Program-made: the position numbers and the translations under genes | Notes under the pieces: generated by a model | What the model was told of the DNA's origin: nothing | Database searches by the model: none | The model's input: only the letters and a program-made list of their open reading frames with translations | Shown here: positions 8,542 through 17,354 of the stretch, piece by piece | Layout: every line of letters begins with the position of its first letter | Position numbering within the stretch: position 1 is the stretch's first letter | Source of the DNA: Rhizobium sp. P40RR-XXII | GTDB taxonomy: Bacteria > Pseudomonadota > Alphaproteobacteria > Rhizobiales > Rhizobiaceae | DNA: 64,000 nt | Assembly (NCBI RefSeq): GCF_012641405.1 | Contig: NZ_JABAII010000009.1 | Span: 62,001-126,000 of the forward strand | Direction of reading: 5' to 3'

Positions 8542-10033
8542 CCTCGTCCGGTGTTTGCAGAAAGGGCTGTCCGGCTCCCATAAACACAGGAACACCACGT
8601 AGAATCCCCTGGAACGCGGAGAGCGGTTCGCCGAGCGTTAACCCCTTTGCTCCGATCTTGTATTCCCGGATCGTATCCTCGTGTTGTCCAGTGCGCTTTT
8701 TGATCACCGAGATTGCCCGGCGAACCCGAGCCTCCGCCTCGAAGTAGCGCAGCAGAATGACTGTATCTGCAAGGTACGTCACGTCCACCGGGGACTTCAT
8801 ATCGCCGACGAGGCCGTGCTGCGCGACGGTGATAAAGGTGTTGGCACCCTGCCTGTTCAAATATTGCAGCAGCTCATGCATATGAAGGATAACTGCGTTT
8901 TCCTCAGGCATCGCAGCCTGGTACCCGTTGACGCTATCTATCACGACTGTCTTGGCGTCGAAGCTAGCGACCTTGTCTCTTACGCGCTGGGAAAACTCGC
9001 CGGGTGACAGTTCGGCCGCGTCTAACTGCTCGATGTGGATCAGGCCCTTGCCGCGCATGGCTTCTAGATCAAGCCCCATCTTCTTTGTGCGGGCAAACAG
9101 CAGCCCCAGTTCCTCATCGAAGACGAAGATAGCCGCTCGCTCTCCGCGCCTGATCGCGGCCTCGACAAACTGCAGTGCGAACAGGCTCTTGCCAGTGCCG
9201 GCAGGACCGATCAGAAGCGTGCTGGAGCCACGTGCGATGCCGCCTCCAAGGAGATCGTCGAATTCACTTATGCCGCTCGTCACCACAGTCCGCTCAAAGG
9301 CCATCCGATTTTCCAGCGCGCGCAGTCGCGGGAAGACTGCCACGCCGCCGGTCTTGATCGTGAAGTCATGGTAACCACCACGGAACGCTTGCCCCCGATA
9401 TTTGAGAATCCTGAGCCTGCGCCGCTCGGAGCCGTAGTCCGGAGCAAGCTGCTCTAGGTGGATGACACCGTGCACCACGCTGTGGACCGTCTTGTCCGTC
9501 GCGTCCGAGGTCATGTCGTCGAGAAGCAGAACTGTTGCATCCGAGCGCGAGAAGAAGTGCTTCAGTGCTAGAATCTGGCGGCGATAGCGTAGCGAACTCT
9601 GGGCTAACAACCGGATCTCCGAGAGGCTGTCGATCACCACCCGATGGGGCTTCACCCGCTCAAAGGCTTCGAAGATCAGCCTTGTTGTTTCTCCGAGCTC
9701 AAGGTCGGAGGAGTACAGGAGACTTTGTTGCTGGTCGGCGTCAAGAAGACTTTCCGGCGGAACGAGCTCAAAAATCTCGACCTGATCGCCGATGTCCTTC
9801 CCGTGCGAGAAGGCACTGTCGCGCAGTTCCTCCTCTGTTTCCGAAAGCGTGATATAGAGACAACGCTCGCCGATACTGGCTCCCTCCATAAGAAACTGCA
9901 ACGCAATTGTCGTCTTGCCAGAGCCGGGAGCCCCTTCAAGCAGAAAGACATGACGGCGTGAGAGCCCGCCGGACAGAACGTCATCGAGTCCCTCCACCCC
10001 GGTCTTTGCTTTTGCACCTGAACTATCTGTCAT
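8525..10033 (-). CDS. KaiC-like two-domain RecA-type ATPase
   Basis: A 502-residue protein from the ATG at 10033 (MTDSSGAKAK). It carries two RecA/KaiC domains: the first has Walker A GAPGSGKTT (about residues 34-42) and the second has Walker A GPAGTGKS (about 274-281) after a GISEFDDLLGGG entry motif. Length and duplication are those of KaiC (about 510-520 residues). Canonical KaiC is the autokinase/ATPase of the cyanobacterial clock; homologues in non-cyanobacteria often pair with histidine kinases. There is no KaiA or KaiB gene next to it in the window, so an oscillator is not indicated. It is the first gene of a two-gene operon with the hybrid kinase. Confidence 0.9.
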   Translation of the reverse strand: MTDSSGAKAKTGVEGLDDVLSGGLSRRHVFLLEGAPGSGKTTIALQFLMEGASIGERCLYITLSETEEELRDSAFSHGKDIGDQVEIFELVPPESLLDADQQQSLLYSSDLELGETTRLIFEAFERVKPHRVVIDSLSEIRLLAQSSLRYRRQILALKHFFSRSDATVLLLDDMTSDATDKTVHSVVHGVIHLEQLAPDYGSERRRLRILKYRGQAFRGGYHDFTIKTGGVAVFPRLRALENRMAFERTVVTSGISEFDDLLGGGIARGSSTLLIGPAGTGKSLFALQFVEAAIRRGERAAIFVFDEELGLLFARTKKMGLDLEAMRGKGLIHIEQLDAAELSPGEFSQRVRDKVASFDAKTVVIDSVNGYQAAMPEENAVILHMHELLQYLNRQGANTFITVAQHGLVGDMKSPVDVTYLADTVILLRYFEAEARVRRAISVIKKRTGQHEDTIREYKIGAKGLTLGEPLSAFQGILRGVPVFMGAGQPFLQTPDEDGSHS

Positions 10034-10294
10034 GTACCCTCCATGGCGACCTATCAATTACGGCAAATGACCTGGTTTCCTGCACGAGAAGACGCTGGAA
10101 CTAGGAGATTCGTTCCATTATCGCCGGCAAATCCTGTCGGGCGCGGTGATTGTGAGCGTCCGTTGAGTGCGGAGGTAGAGCGATCAGTTCGGAGTGGCAT
10201 ATGAGATCAATCGGGAACGCCAGCAAAGGATAAGCGCGTCCTCCACCGCTGGCATGACCGCCGAATAGAGTGCACCAGCCTTTGGTCGACCTAT

Positions 10295-11458
10295 CTATTT
10301 GGCGCCACCACAACTCCGTCCCGGGAATGACTTTGCGCGGGCTGTCGCTGCGATCGAACTCGCGATTTGCGAGGCCTCGATCCCAATCTGGAGAAGCAGG
10401 CCCGTCGTAGCAGGGTTAAAGCCGCAGAAGTACAGACCGTCATTTCCCGGTTGAAGCTCGTCCCGTGCCGGCCTCCCCGCATCCGAAAACCGGTCGGTTA
10501 AATCCGGCAGAAGTGTCTCGAGAGCCGGCTTATAGCCTGTCGCCAGCACAATCGCATCGAAATCCTGCGACCGATCGTCGGAGAAGAACACGCTCGCACC
10601 ATCCGACATTTCGATGCCAGGGAACACCCTGATCAGACCATCTCTGATCTTCGCGATAGTCCCAATGTCGATGAACGGCGTCCGACCTTGCTCTATCATC
10701 CTGGTCAGAGGGCCATGCCGAGCGAGCTTGAGACCCAGTTCCTCGATATCGCGATAGCGTAAACTCAAAAATGGCGCGTTAAATGCATCGACCATTCTGT
10801 ATGGAAACCGTTGTTGAACAATGGCGATCGTCGCGCTTGGCATACCGAATATTTCCCTCGGAACGATATTGACCGGACCGCGCACCGACATGGCAACATC
10901 GAGACCCGCCTCAGCACATTCCAGTGCAATCTCTCCCGCCGAATTTCCAAAGCCGACTACCAGGATTCGACCTGCGTCGAGAGCTGAAGCGTTGCGGTAA
11001 TCGGAAGAGTGAATAATCGTTCCTGGAAAATGATTCTGACCGGTCCAATGCGGTCTAAAGGGAGTGCTTGAGAGACCGGTTGCGATTACGATAGCGCTCG
11101 CCTCGAACACATCGCCATCGGTGGTTTCGACGAGCCAGTCCGTCTTTTTGGATACGCTCGCCACCGTCTTGTCGGTGATAATTCGAAGGCTGTTTGCACG
11201 CGCATAGCTTTCGAGGTAGTCGATGACCTGCAACCGCGACGGATATTTTGGATAATCGGCGGGCATCGGCCTTCCCGGAAGCGCTGAGTGGCGTTTGTCA
11301 GTATGGAGGTGAAGACGATCGTAGTGCCTCCGCCAAGAGGCGCCGAGACTGTTCGTCGCTTCAAGGATAATGGAACGGCACCCTCTTGCACGGAGCGCCG
11401 CGGCGCATGCCAACCCGGCAGGGCCTGCGCCGATAATGACTGTCTCCTCATCAGCCAT
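10295..11458 (-). CDS. FAD/NADPH-dependent monooxygenase (flavin-containing type)
   Basis: A 387-residue protein beginning at the ATG at 11458, preceded by a good ribosome-binding site (GGAGG, 9 bases upstream). It has the FAD-binding GxGxxG (IIGAGPAGLACAAAL) at its N-terminus, a second nucleotide-binding motif for NADPH (VVGFGNSAGEIALECA, about residues 165-180), and the ATGY motif (VLATGYKP, about 320) found in flavin-containing and Baeyer-Villiger-like monooxygenases. The architecture resembles bacterial CzcO-like and plant YUCCA proteins. The substrate cannot be read from sequence. It stands alone, read leftward. Confidence 0.85.
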   Translation of the reverse strand: MADEETVIIGAGPAGLACAAALRARGCRSIILEATNSLGASWRRHYDRLHLHTDKRHSALPGRPMPADYPKYPSRLQVIDYLESYARANSLRIITDKTVASVSKKTDWLVETTDGDVFEASAIVIATGLSSTPFRPHWTGQNHFPGTIIHSSDYRNASALDAGRILVVGFGNSAGEIALECAEAGLDVAMSVRGPVNIVPREIFGMPSATIAIVQQRFPYRMVDAFNAPFLSLRYRDIEELGLKLARHGPLTRMIEQGRTPFIDIGTIAKIRDGLIRVFPGIEMSDGASVFFSDDRSQDFDAIVLATGYKPALETLLPDLTDRFSDAGRPARDELQPGNDGLYFCGFNPATTGLLLQIGIEASQIASSIAATARAKSFPGRSCGGAK

Positions 11459-12338
11459 GTGCGATTCCTCCGTTAAGCTCCTGCCTTCAACGCTTGAGGC
11501 TACACCATCAGGAGGCTCCACGCATTCATGTCATGCCTCCACGCCTAGCTTAACATGAGCTTGTATTTTGACTCGTACCGGACAGAGACCTGGACAAGGC
11601 TGCTTACACGCCGACAGGCCAAAGAACTCGTGCAGCGTCAGAGAAGTACACCCCACGGGCCTCTCTGTACCGGATGACTTATAGCGTCCATCCCGTCAGA
11701 GTTTCGCTTCCGTCGCCTTCAGGGTTTGTCGAGGTCACGACGCTTTAACGATATTACACGGTGGGTTACAGATGCAGCAAGGCGATGCGGATATCGATAT
11801 CAGGTGCGTGAAGGGCCTGCGCTCCGCAAGCAGCCGCGCCTGCGGTACGCGAAAGAACTTATTCGCTACGCGTGCCCTAGCGCGCCGCTCGGCAATCGCA
11901 TCCGGCTTCTTGTTGCTCTCGATGAGCTTGGTTCGCTGATGCTTGCGGAATGCCTCGCCTGTTCAGTCATGGGTTCCAAGTTCGTTCATCAAATCGCACG
12001 TGTCAGCTCTCATCGACGGATTTCGAATTTCACTCATGACGGAGGTCTTGCCTATTGGCACAGTCCTTGCGGTGCAGTGGAGGTGCATCATTTGGCCAGC
12101 ATCGAACTTGATGACGCCAGCGCGATCTTCGAATTGGGCCGGCGAGCCGAACCTGCACTCCGAACTCTGGATGGGGCCTGATAGGCGACGGGGAGGATTC
12201 GCCGTTTGAGGATCGGAGGCGCTATCATTGAAGGCAGGCAGACATTCGTCGTGCAGTGTGGCCGCTTCGAGGTAAATGTCGACGGAGAGGGCCACCTGGG
12301 ACGTTCCGGTCGGCCCAGCGGGTTCATGGCGTCAGACG
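11459..12338. other. Intergenic stretch with only weak open frames
   Basis: The first 100 bases hold the promoter region of the flavin monooxygenase. A 151-codon frame at 11726-12181 (+) and an overlapping 88-codon frame at 11943-12209 (+) are open, but neither contains a motif I can defend; the second includes a segment (LPIGTVLAVQW) faintly like small DUF2924-type proteins. I treat this stretch as probably decayed or non-coding. Confidence 0.3.
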
Positions 12339-12947
12339 TCACCCCGTCGGCCTCCAAGCGACGAGCGGCGTGGCCTTGCCTAATCGGTCGCGAATCGTTC
12401 TTGGCGGTCCGGCACGCACCAAAACTTCCGCGCTGGGATCGTTGCTGGGGTTGAGCTCCCACGCCTCGCGCCGTTCATTGTCGAAGACGAAGCCGCCGCT
12501 AAGGTCATCCAGCCGGAAGGTGATATAATCGGTCCAATGCTGGCCGCAGGCAACACCGTTCTCGACGGTAAAGTATCGACCCTTGACCGCAATCGTCGCA
12601 CCGCCATCGAGGAAGGGATCGCACTGCCCTCCTTCATCAGCCTTCATGACGACATGGTCGTTGCGGCCTGCGGCGACGAATTGGCCATCCCTGTTCTCGA
12701 ACACGATAAGGGGACGCGCTGGAGCGCCATCCGAGCCCGAAGCCAGCCCATCCTCGTCGTCGCGACTAAGTACGATAATCTCGAAGCTTCGCAGCGGTTT
12801 TCCCGCCGCCAGGCGCGCACTGGCGATGGCGTGATATCCAGCCGGGAGCTGCCTGACGATGTCGGGAGACACATTTCCCTCGGCCGCCGATGGCAACGAT
12901 ACTCCAACTACGATGACTCCAACTATGATGGCGAGGATCGTTTTCAT
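12339..12947 (-). CDS. Secreted hypothetical protein
   Basis: A 202-residue protein with a clear signal peptide (MKTILAIIVGVIVVGVSLPSAAEG; cleavage probably after SAA or AEG). The mature part has two cysteines (in GGQCDPFLD and NGVACGQHW) that may pair. Its start overlaps the stop of the upstream SUKH-like gene by 4 bases (ATGA), so it is the last gene of a three-gene leftward operon. No catalytic motif is visible. Coupling to a SUKH-like protein raises the idea of a toxin/immunity-related setting, but this protein itself is not recognisable as a toxin. Confidence 0.65.
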   Translation of the reverse strand: MKTILAIIVGVIVVGVSLPSAAEGNVSPDIVRQLPAGYHAIASARLAAGKPLRSFEIIVLSRDDEDGLASGSDGAPARPLIVFENRDGQFVAAGRNDHVVMKADEGGQCDPFLDGGATIAVKGRYFTVENGVACGQHWTDYITFRLDDLSGGFVFDNERREAWELNPSNDPSAEVLVRAGPPRTIRDRLGKATPLVAWRPTG

Positions 12948-13423
12948 GTTGGTGCCTCTGGCCCTCCTGCTTCATCCTCAGGCACTTCATCCGACAGGAA
13001 AACAATATCAGCCCCCAGCCCGGTTTTCAGTAAGGCAGCGAGATCGGGTGCTACGAACGGCGCATCGTCGTCGAGAAACAGCGATCCGGCATCAACTAGA
13101 TAGGTCGCAAGCCCCTCCGCTCCAGCGCCGTGCACCAACAGCTGACCACCGCCATTGTCTGCATAGGGCATTGCACCTGGAATCCTGGTCGACACGCCGT
13201 ATGCCTGATCCATCGCGATAACATGATCGGGACCCCACACGCGCAGTTCTCCCCTTCGGTTCCAGAGAAGCACGACATCGGTCATCTGTGTGACCATATC
13301 GAGGTAACCGGCTGGTATGTCCGCATAGACCTCCCGAAGGCGTTCGATATCGACGCCGCGGGCGGGCCATATGAATAAATCTGAAACGAGGCGCTCAACT
13401 CCATCGGCTGCGGGGATCCTCAA
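12944..13423 (-). CDS. SMI1/KNR4 (SUKH)-like protein
   Basis: A 159-residue cytoplasmic protein with the features of the SUKH/SMI1-KNR4 superfamily: an N-terminal helix leading to IPAGYLDMVTQM (about residues 36-47), a central WGPDHVIAMDQAYG, and a Gly-rich MPYADNGGGQLLV segment (about residues 85-97) that matches the family's IpiGdnGGGe-type turn. SUKH proteins are best known as immunity proteins in contact-dependent or polymorphic toxin systems, although some have other roles. No nuclease or deaminase toxin is encoded next to it. It is 26 bases downstream of a secreted protein gene and coupled to another. Confidence 0.6.
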   Translation of the reverse strand: MRIPAADGVERLVSDLFIWPARGVDIERLREVYADIPAGYLDMVTQMTDVVLLWNRRGELRVWGPDHVIAMDQAYGVSTRIPGAMPYADNGGGQLLVHGAGAEGLATYLVDAGSLFLDDDAPFVAPDLAALLKTGLGADIVFLSDEVPEDEAGGPEAPT

Positions 13424-13449
13424 CGTTGGGACGTGGGTTGGAGTGGAGG

Positions 13450-13917
13450 TCAGTCATCGGCTCGGTAGATCATCGAAAGTTTCCAGCCGTTCGTTTGGCG
13501 CCGAAAAACGAGGTTGCCAACATTCTGGTCGCCGCTACCGTCCACGTCGATGCGCGGGAACACCGGATTGGCACGCAGAAAATCCAGGGTATTGCCGCTG
13601 AAGCCGCGCATATTGGGGTCCTCCTTCAGATGGGAGCGCAACAACGGTGCGAACGCCCGCTTCCCGATCGCCTTGACCGGATCGTCATCCAGCTGGCCTT
13701 TTGTTTTGAGCGGGAATACCGTCAGCGCTTCGATGGCCGCGATATCATCGTTCATGACCGCTTGGCGAAAATGCGCCCAGAAGGATTGGAATTCGGTAAG
13801 GTTCGCGACCTCGAATCCTTGGTGAAGTGAGACTTGTGCGGATGCCGCGCCCACCCGGAAAGGGGAAAGGACAGCCGCCATCGCGAGCAAAGCACACCGA
13901 AACATTCTGCTTCCCAT
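13450..13917 (-). CDS. Secreted hypothetical protein
   Basis: About 155 residues from the ATG at 13917; an alternative start four codons later also gives a signal peptide. The hydrophobic segment FRCALLAMAAVLSPF is followed by AASAQ, a good signal-peptidase I site. The mature region (FWAHFRQAVMNDDIAAIEALTVFPL, described here only in part) resembles small periplasmic proteins with NTF2-like or helical folds, but I cannot name a family. It is the first gene of the leftward set that continues with the SUKH-like gene. Confidence 0.6.
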   Translation of the reverse strand: MGSRMFRCALLAMAAVLSPFRVGAASAQVSLHQGFEVANLTEFQSFWAHFRQAVMNDDIAAIEALTVFPLKTKGQLDDDPVKAIGKRAFAPLLRSHLKEDPNMRGFSGNTLDFLRANPVFPRIDVDGSGDQNVGNLVFRRQTNGWKLSMIYRADD

Positions 13918-14163
13918 GCGAAAACCCTCGGGACGTACGAACGCAACGTACGCTATCAAATTTTGGTGCGACACAGCTACACCGTCGCGCACCTATGACG
14001 GGAAAAAATGACGGGTAAAAATTTCCGGCACCGAGCACGTGAAGTCGAGACATGGCCCGAGGAACGCCGTGCCGCATATTTCGCTGGGACGCCAAAATCG
14101 GTCAGATCATATCGGCTCATGCCGAGCCTGAATCATCTCGCCGGCAAGAAGAAAGGGCTTTAA

Positions 14164-14175
14164 GGGGGGGGGGGG
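14164..14175. repeat. Run of twelve G residues
   Basis: A perfect G12 homopolymer about 26 bases upstream of the tRNA-like locus. Such tracts are prone to replication slippage, and also to sequencing error. It does not lie inside a supported gene. Confidence 0.8.
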
Positions 14176-14201
14176 CGCCCTACTTTGCGCTAAAAGGCCG
14201 G

Positions 14202-14287
14202 GCCAGTGTGACGGAATTGGTAGACGTATCACCGCAGTGATCCTAAACCCTATGGCTCAGCTGCGGGTTCGACCCCTGCCGCTGGCA
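14202..14287 (+). tRNA. tRNA-Leu-like locus without a foldable anticodon arm
   Basis: The acceptor strands GCCAGTG (14202-14208) and CGCTGGC (14280-14286) pair over seven positions with one G-U. The D-arm ACG-GAATTGGTAGA-CGT has the loop typical of tRNA-Leu, and the T-arm GCGGG-TTCGACC-CCTGC (14263-14279) pairs at all five positions including a G-U. The distance between D- and T-arms fits a class II tRNA with a long variable arm, but I cannot form a 5-bp anticodon stem with a 7-base loop; the best local pairing is ATCAC-CGCA-GTGAT with a 4-base loop. No CCA is encoded. It may be a tRNA pseudogene or an integration-scar copy. Confidence 0.45.
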
Positions 14288-14506
14288 TCTCATTTACGCG
14301 ATCGCGGCCTAGACTGAACGCGCGAAATCTTAGACTGGCGGGTGTCTCGAGCCGCGGGCTGCCGAACCTTCTTAAAGTCAATCGAAGGGAAGGGAACTGT
14401 CACGCGTGTGATTCCCGGTGCTCCCAGGAATAGACAGGCCGGCGATATGCTGGCAGACATCGTGAGTATCAACAGTCAGCGGTCGCAATAAAGGGGGAAA
14501 TGAAGC

Positions 14507-15307
14507 TTGATCACGGTGGAATTGCAAGTCCGGGAGGTCGTGGCGGCATTCAATTCCGGAAAGCATGCCGACGCGCTTAGATTGTGCCGTAATGCCCTGG
14601 ACGACAACCCGAATGACTCCGTACTGAACCACCTCCTCGCTGCGGGGAGCTTCGCGGTCCAGGATTTCGTCACGGCGCTGGATTGTGCCGAGGAGAGCCT
14701 CAAAGTCAGGCCGGGAAATCCGGCAACATTGTTCCTCGCCGGGCGCGCTGCTCGCGCTCTTGGCCGGCTTGACCTTGCCGAAAGTTATTTCGCTCACCTT
14801 CCAGTCGCCATCCCGGACGCGCTCGCCGAGCTCGCCAGGACACTTGAACAGAATAGCAAACGCCAGCAGGCAGCTGAGGCCTGGCAGCGGGTACTCGAGA
14901 TCGATCCATCCTCACGGGAGGCCGCGGCAAGGCTTGGCCGTCTCCTTTGGGAAGCCGGGGATTTCGAAAATGCCCGCGAACGGCTGGAGTTTGCAGTGAA
15001 GGAAGATGCACCTCACAGCGCTTGGTTCGACCTCGGTCTCGCGCGTCAAGATTGTGACGATCTTGCCGGTGCCGTGGATGCCTTTAAAATGGCGCTCGCG
15101 CGTAAGCCGGATGATCCGCAAGCTAAATTCAACCTCGGTAGCGCTCTGCAGCAGCTTGGTGATATGGAAGGTGCAATTGGCGCGTACCGGGATGCCTATG
15201 CGCTCTCGTCTGCGACGCTGGGCATGATAGCAAATGTGCTGAGTTCTGGACGCAATGGACTGTTATTCCTCGACAAGGCGGACCTGCGCTCTTTTCTCTC
15301 CAGGTGA
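14507..15307 (+). CDS. TPR-repeat protein
   Basis: A 266-residue soluble protein made almost wholly of tetratricopeptide repeats, visible as regularly spaced helices with A/G-rich signatures (for example AGRAARALGRLDLAESYF, ELARTLEQNSKRQQAAEAW, ARLGRLLWEAGDFENARERL, FDLGLARQDCDDLAGAVDAF, FNLGSALQQLGDMEGAIGAY). The frame begins with TTG at 14507, preceded by AGGGGG nine bases upstream, which supports that start. TPR proteins are scaffolds for protein-protein contacts. Its 3' end overlaps by 45 bases the 3' end of the convergent next gene. Confidence 0.75.
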   Translation: MITVELQVREVVAAFNSGKHADALRLCRNALDDNPNDSVLNHLLAAGSFAVQDFVTALDCAEESLKVRPGNPATLFLAGRAARALGRLDLAESYFAHLPVAIPDALAELARTLEQNSKRQQAAEAWQRVLEIDPSSREAAARLGRLLWEAGDFENARERLEFAVKEDAPHSAWFDLGLARQDCDDLAGAVDAFKMALARKPDDPQAKFNLGSALQQLGDMEGAIGAYRDAYALSSATLGMIANVLSSGRNGLLFLDKADLRSFLSR

Positions 15308-16027
15308 GCGGGAACGCTTATCCCTGAATTTCTTGCGATAAACGCCAGGCTCGACCAGAATTTGGCCGACTGTCCGGTCATAACCGGCGATCTGTTCGCC
15401 GTCAAAGCTTTCGCAGACAAGCTCAAGGTCTTCCCGCCGGACGGGAAAGCATTGTGCGACCGGCAACCCCTTGGACAATACGCCCTGGAAATCCGGTCTT
15501 GTCCAGATTGCCGGGAAATTGATGCCTGCGTCGTGGAATTTGTCGCAATCTACCATTCCGGTTACGGTTCGAAACGGGAGGTCTTCCCGATTGGCAGGAT
15601 GCGTCGCAAAAAGCGACCACTTTTCTTCAAGCTCAATCGTCCAAAAACTGTTGAATTTGATCGCTGCCAGTTGGCATGATCCCTCTTTGGCCAGCGCTGA
15701 TCCAAGGATTTGTTCCGGCACATGGAAACTCAGCGGCGCACGGGGGTGGTTTTTCGCAGCCGGTATTGGCACATCCCAGTCCCAGGAGAATTTTCCAGCT
15801 TTTACTACGACGTCGCATGGCAGCAGGATCATGAAGCCATGGGTCATGGCGTCGACAAAAGGCGGGCATTGCTTGACGGTTCGTATGTCACGTCCATGAA
15901 ATTCCGAAAACGAGGTAGTCGGCATCTGGCGAAGCCAATCGGGCAAACAGGACCGCGCCGCCGCTGGTTTCGGCAAATAATCATGCAAATTCGGGTCGCA
16001 ACGGAAAATGATCTTCATGCGGCTCAC
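15263..16027 (-). CDS. DUF6065-like hypothetical protein
   Basis: A 254-residue cytoplasmic protein. The N-terminal part with PAAARSCLPDWLRQMP and later VKQCPPFVDAMTHGFMILL resembles a family of uncharacterised proteins I know as DUF6065, in which a 'KxCPPFxDAMxxG' block is typical; I am moderately sure. It contains conserved-looking tryptophans (WDWDVPIP) but no known catalytic motif. It faces the TPR gene, and the two overlap at their 3' ends. Such proteins occur in rhizobial accessory and glycan or peptide-modification contexts, but no role is established. Confidence 0.55.
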   Translation of the reverse strand: MSRMKIIFRCDPNLHDYLPKPAAARSCLPDWLRQMPTTSFSEFHGRDIRTVKQCPPFVDAMTHGFMILLPCDVVVKAGKFSWDWDVPIPAAKNHPRAPLSFHVPEQILGSALAKEGSCQLAAIKFNSFWTIELEEKWSLFATHPANREDLPFRTVTGMVDCDKFHDAGINFPAIWTRPDFQGVLSKGLPVAQCFPVRREDLELVCESFDGEQIAGYDRTVGQILVEPGVYRKKFRDKRSRSPGEKRAQVRLVEE

Positions 16028-16858
16028 AGAACAGCTCAGCGCTTAATATCAATGTCTAACTTTGTCGCCGGACAGTGTTCCCTCAAGCGATTTGGAAATT
16101 AGTATGCCTTCTCAAAGGGGGCGGAACAAGAGGAGTGCGAAATCGTCCGAGGCGTTATCAACCAAACACCAACAACGGCAGATTTGATGATGATGGCACC
16201 GTTATGATTGCGGCGCATTTGGCGGCCCGTAGCAGCTCGCAAGACCTGCTGCAATTGCAGTGCGGGAGGCGCGCACGACAGGAAGGTTTTCATGCCTCCT
16301 TCCCACTTCGGCTTTGCCGCATTGCTCGCCTGGCAACAACGCGCTGGGACCATGAAAGTCGACTTCATGGAAATGCAGGTCGGCAAGTTCGGGGTTGATC
16401 CACGCAGCGACACGCTCGGAAACAGGATGAATTCGGCCAGCTGCGACTGGTCATCGGGCTGTTAATGCACGAGTGGGAGAGCGGCACCCTGGCCCAATTG
16501 CAGGATCACGGGGAGCTATTCACTCTCAAACTCCTGACCTTGGCCAAAATTCGCAAGTCCACCATGGGTCGTCGTCCACGACAAAAAACTACGCTGGCAT
16601 TGGCTGCATCTGCCGCCATCGCGCTTGTAGACCTTGCTCTTGCTCGTCGCGAGCGTCCTCTTGCTATTGGGCATTTATATTCTTCAGCCCAATCAGGGCG
16701 CGGTTCTCCCTCCGTCATGGCAACACCGTTGAGTTTCATCGGGCCTAAGTCCTGCATCGTCGGGACTTAGGTCCATCTTCAGAAGCAGCGCTCGTGACGT
16801 ATAATATTCGTGGGACGCAACCTTACTAAGGTGTGCGCAAATCGGATTGGAAGAAGAC
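16028..16858. other. Long intergenic stretch with a hairpin and no supported gene
   Basis: About 830 bases without a gene I can defend. Open frames of 85-107 codons on both strands lack recognisable content and signals. The stretch contains one strong inverted repeat (listed separately) about 100 bases before the small secreted protein gene. Confidence 0.35.
16741..16774. repeat. Inverted repeat, 12-base arms
   Basis: GGGCCTAAGTCC and GGACTTAGGTCC are complementary at 11 of 12 positions plus one G-U, separated by ten bases. There is no T-run, so this is not a standard terminator. It could be a dispersed palindromic element or an RNA hairpin. Confidence 0.6.
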
Positions 16859-17128
16859 ATGAAAAATATTGCGATCGCCGCATTAGTGCTTGTAGCGACG
16901 TTATCAGCATCGCCGGCATTTTCCCAGGTCTACTTTGAGTACGGGATTGGGCCTCGCTACGACTACGATCGGCCACCGCCGCGGTACTATCGTCACCCGC
17001 CAGCCTACGCGTATGACGGCTACTACGACGGCCCGAGATATAGTGATGGCCAGCGGTGCTGGACAGAGAGACGTTACGGGTTCCGCCATCACCACCGAGT
17101 AATGATACGTCAGACGGTGTGCAACTAA
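16859..17128 (+). CDS. Small secreted Tyr/Pro/Arg/His-rich protein
   Basis: An 89-residue protein from the ATG at 16859, which has a good ribosome-binding site (GGAAGAAGA). It has a signal peptide (NIAIAALVLVATLSASPAFS), then a low-complexity mature part rich in Tyr, Pro, Arg, Asp and His (YDYDRPPPRYYRHPPAYAYD), ending with two cysteines (QRCWTERR and QTVCN). Proteins of this kind are common and uncharacterised in rhizobia and are thought to be periplasmic or envelope-associated. A rho-independent terminator follows at 17210, so it is probably a single-gene transcript. Confidence 0.75.
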   Translation: MKNIAIAALVLVATLSASPAFSQVYFEYGIGPRYDYDRPPPRYYRHPPAYAYDGYYDGPRYSDGQRCWTERRYGFRHHHRVMIRQTVCN

Positions 17129-17209
17129 TTCGAAGGGAACATTCCGGCCAACTGACCGTTGTGTCGAAAGGGTGTCATTCCCTGCACCTTTTAATCGTTC
17201 CCACAGACT

Positions 17210-17238
17210 GGCCCGATTTCGTAATCGGGCCTTTTTTT
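17210..17238 (+). terminator. Rho-independent terminator
   Basis: A perfect 9-bp stem (GGCCCGATT/AATCGGGCC) with a four-base loop, followed directly by seven T residues. It lies about 80 bases after the stop of the small secreted protein gene and is the clearest terminator in the window. Confidence 0.9.
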
Positions 17239-17354
17239 AGGGGCGGATCGAACACCGCTCTGTCTCGATAAATTCATTCTGCTGACAAAGTCAGCCTTGC
17301 AGCCGTAGCGTCGTTGACATCACTCGATTGAGATTCATGGCCGGCAGCTTTTGG

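Noticed and set aside
11726..12181. A 151-codon plus-strand frame in the gap after the flavin monooxygenase
   Set aside because: No family, no convincing ribosome-binding site, and competing frames of similar length overlap it.
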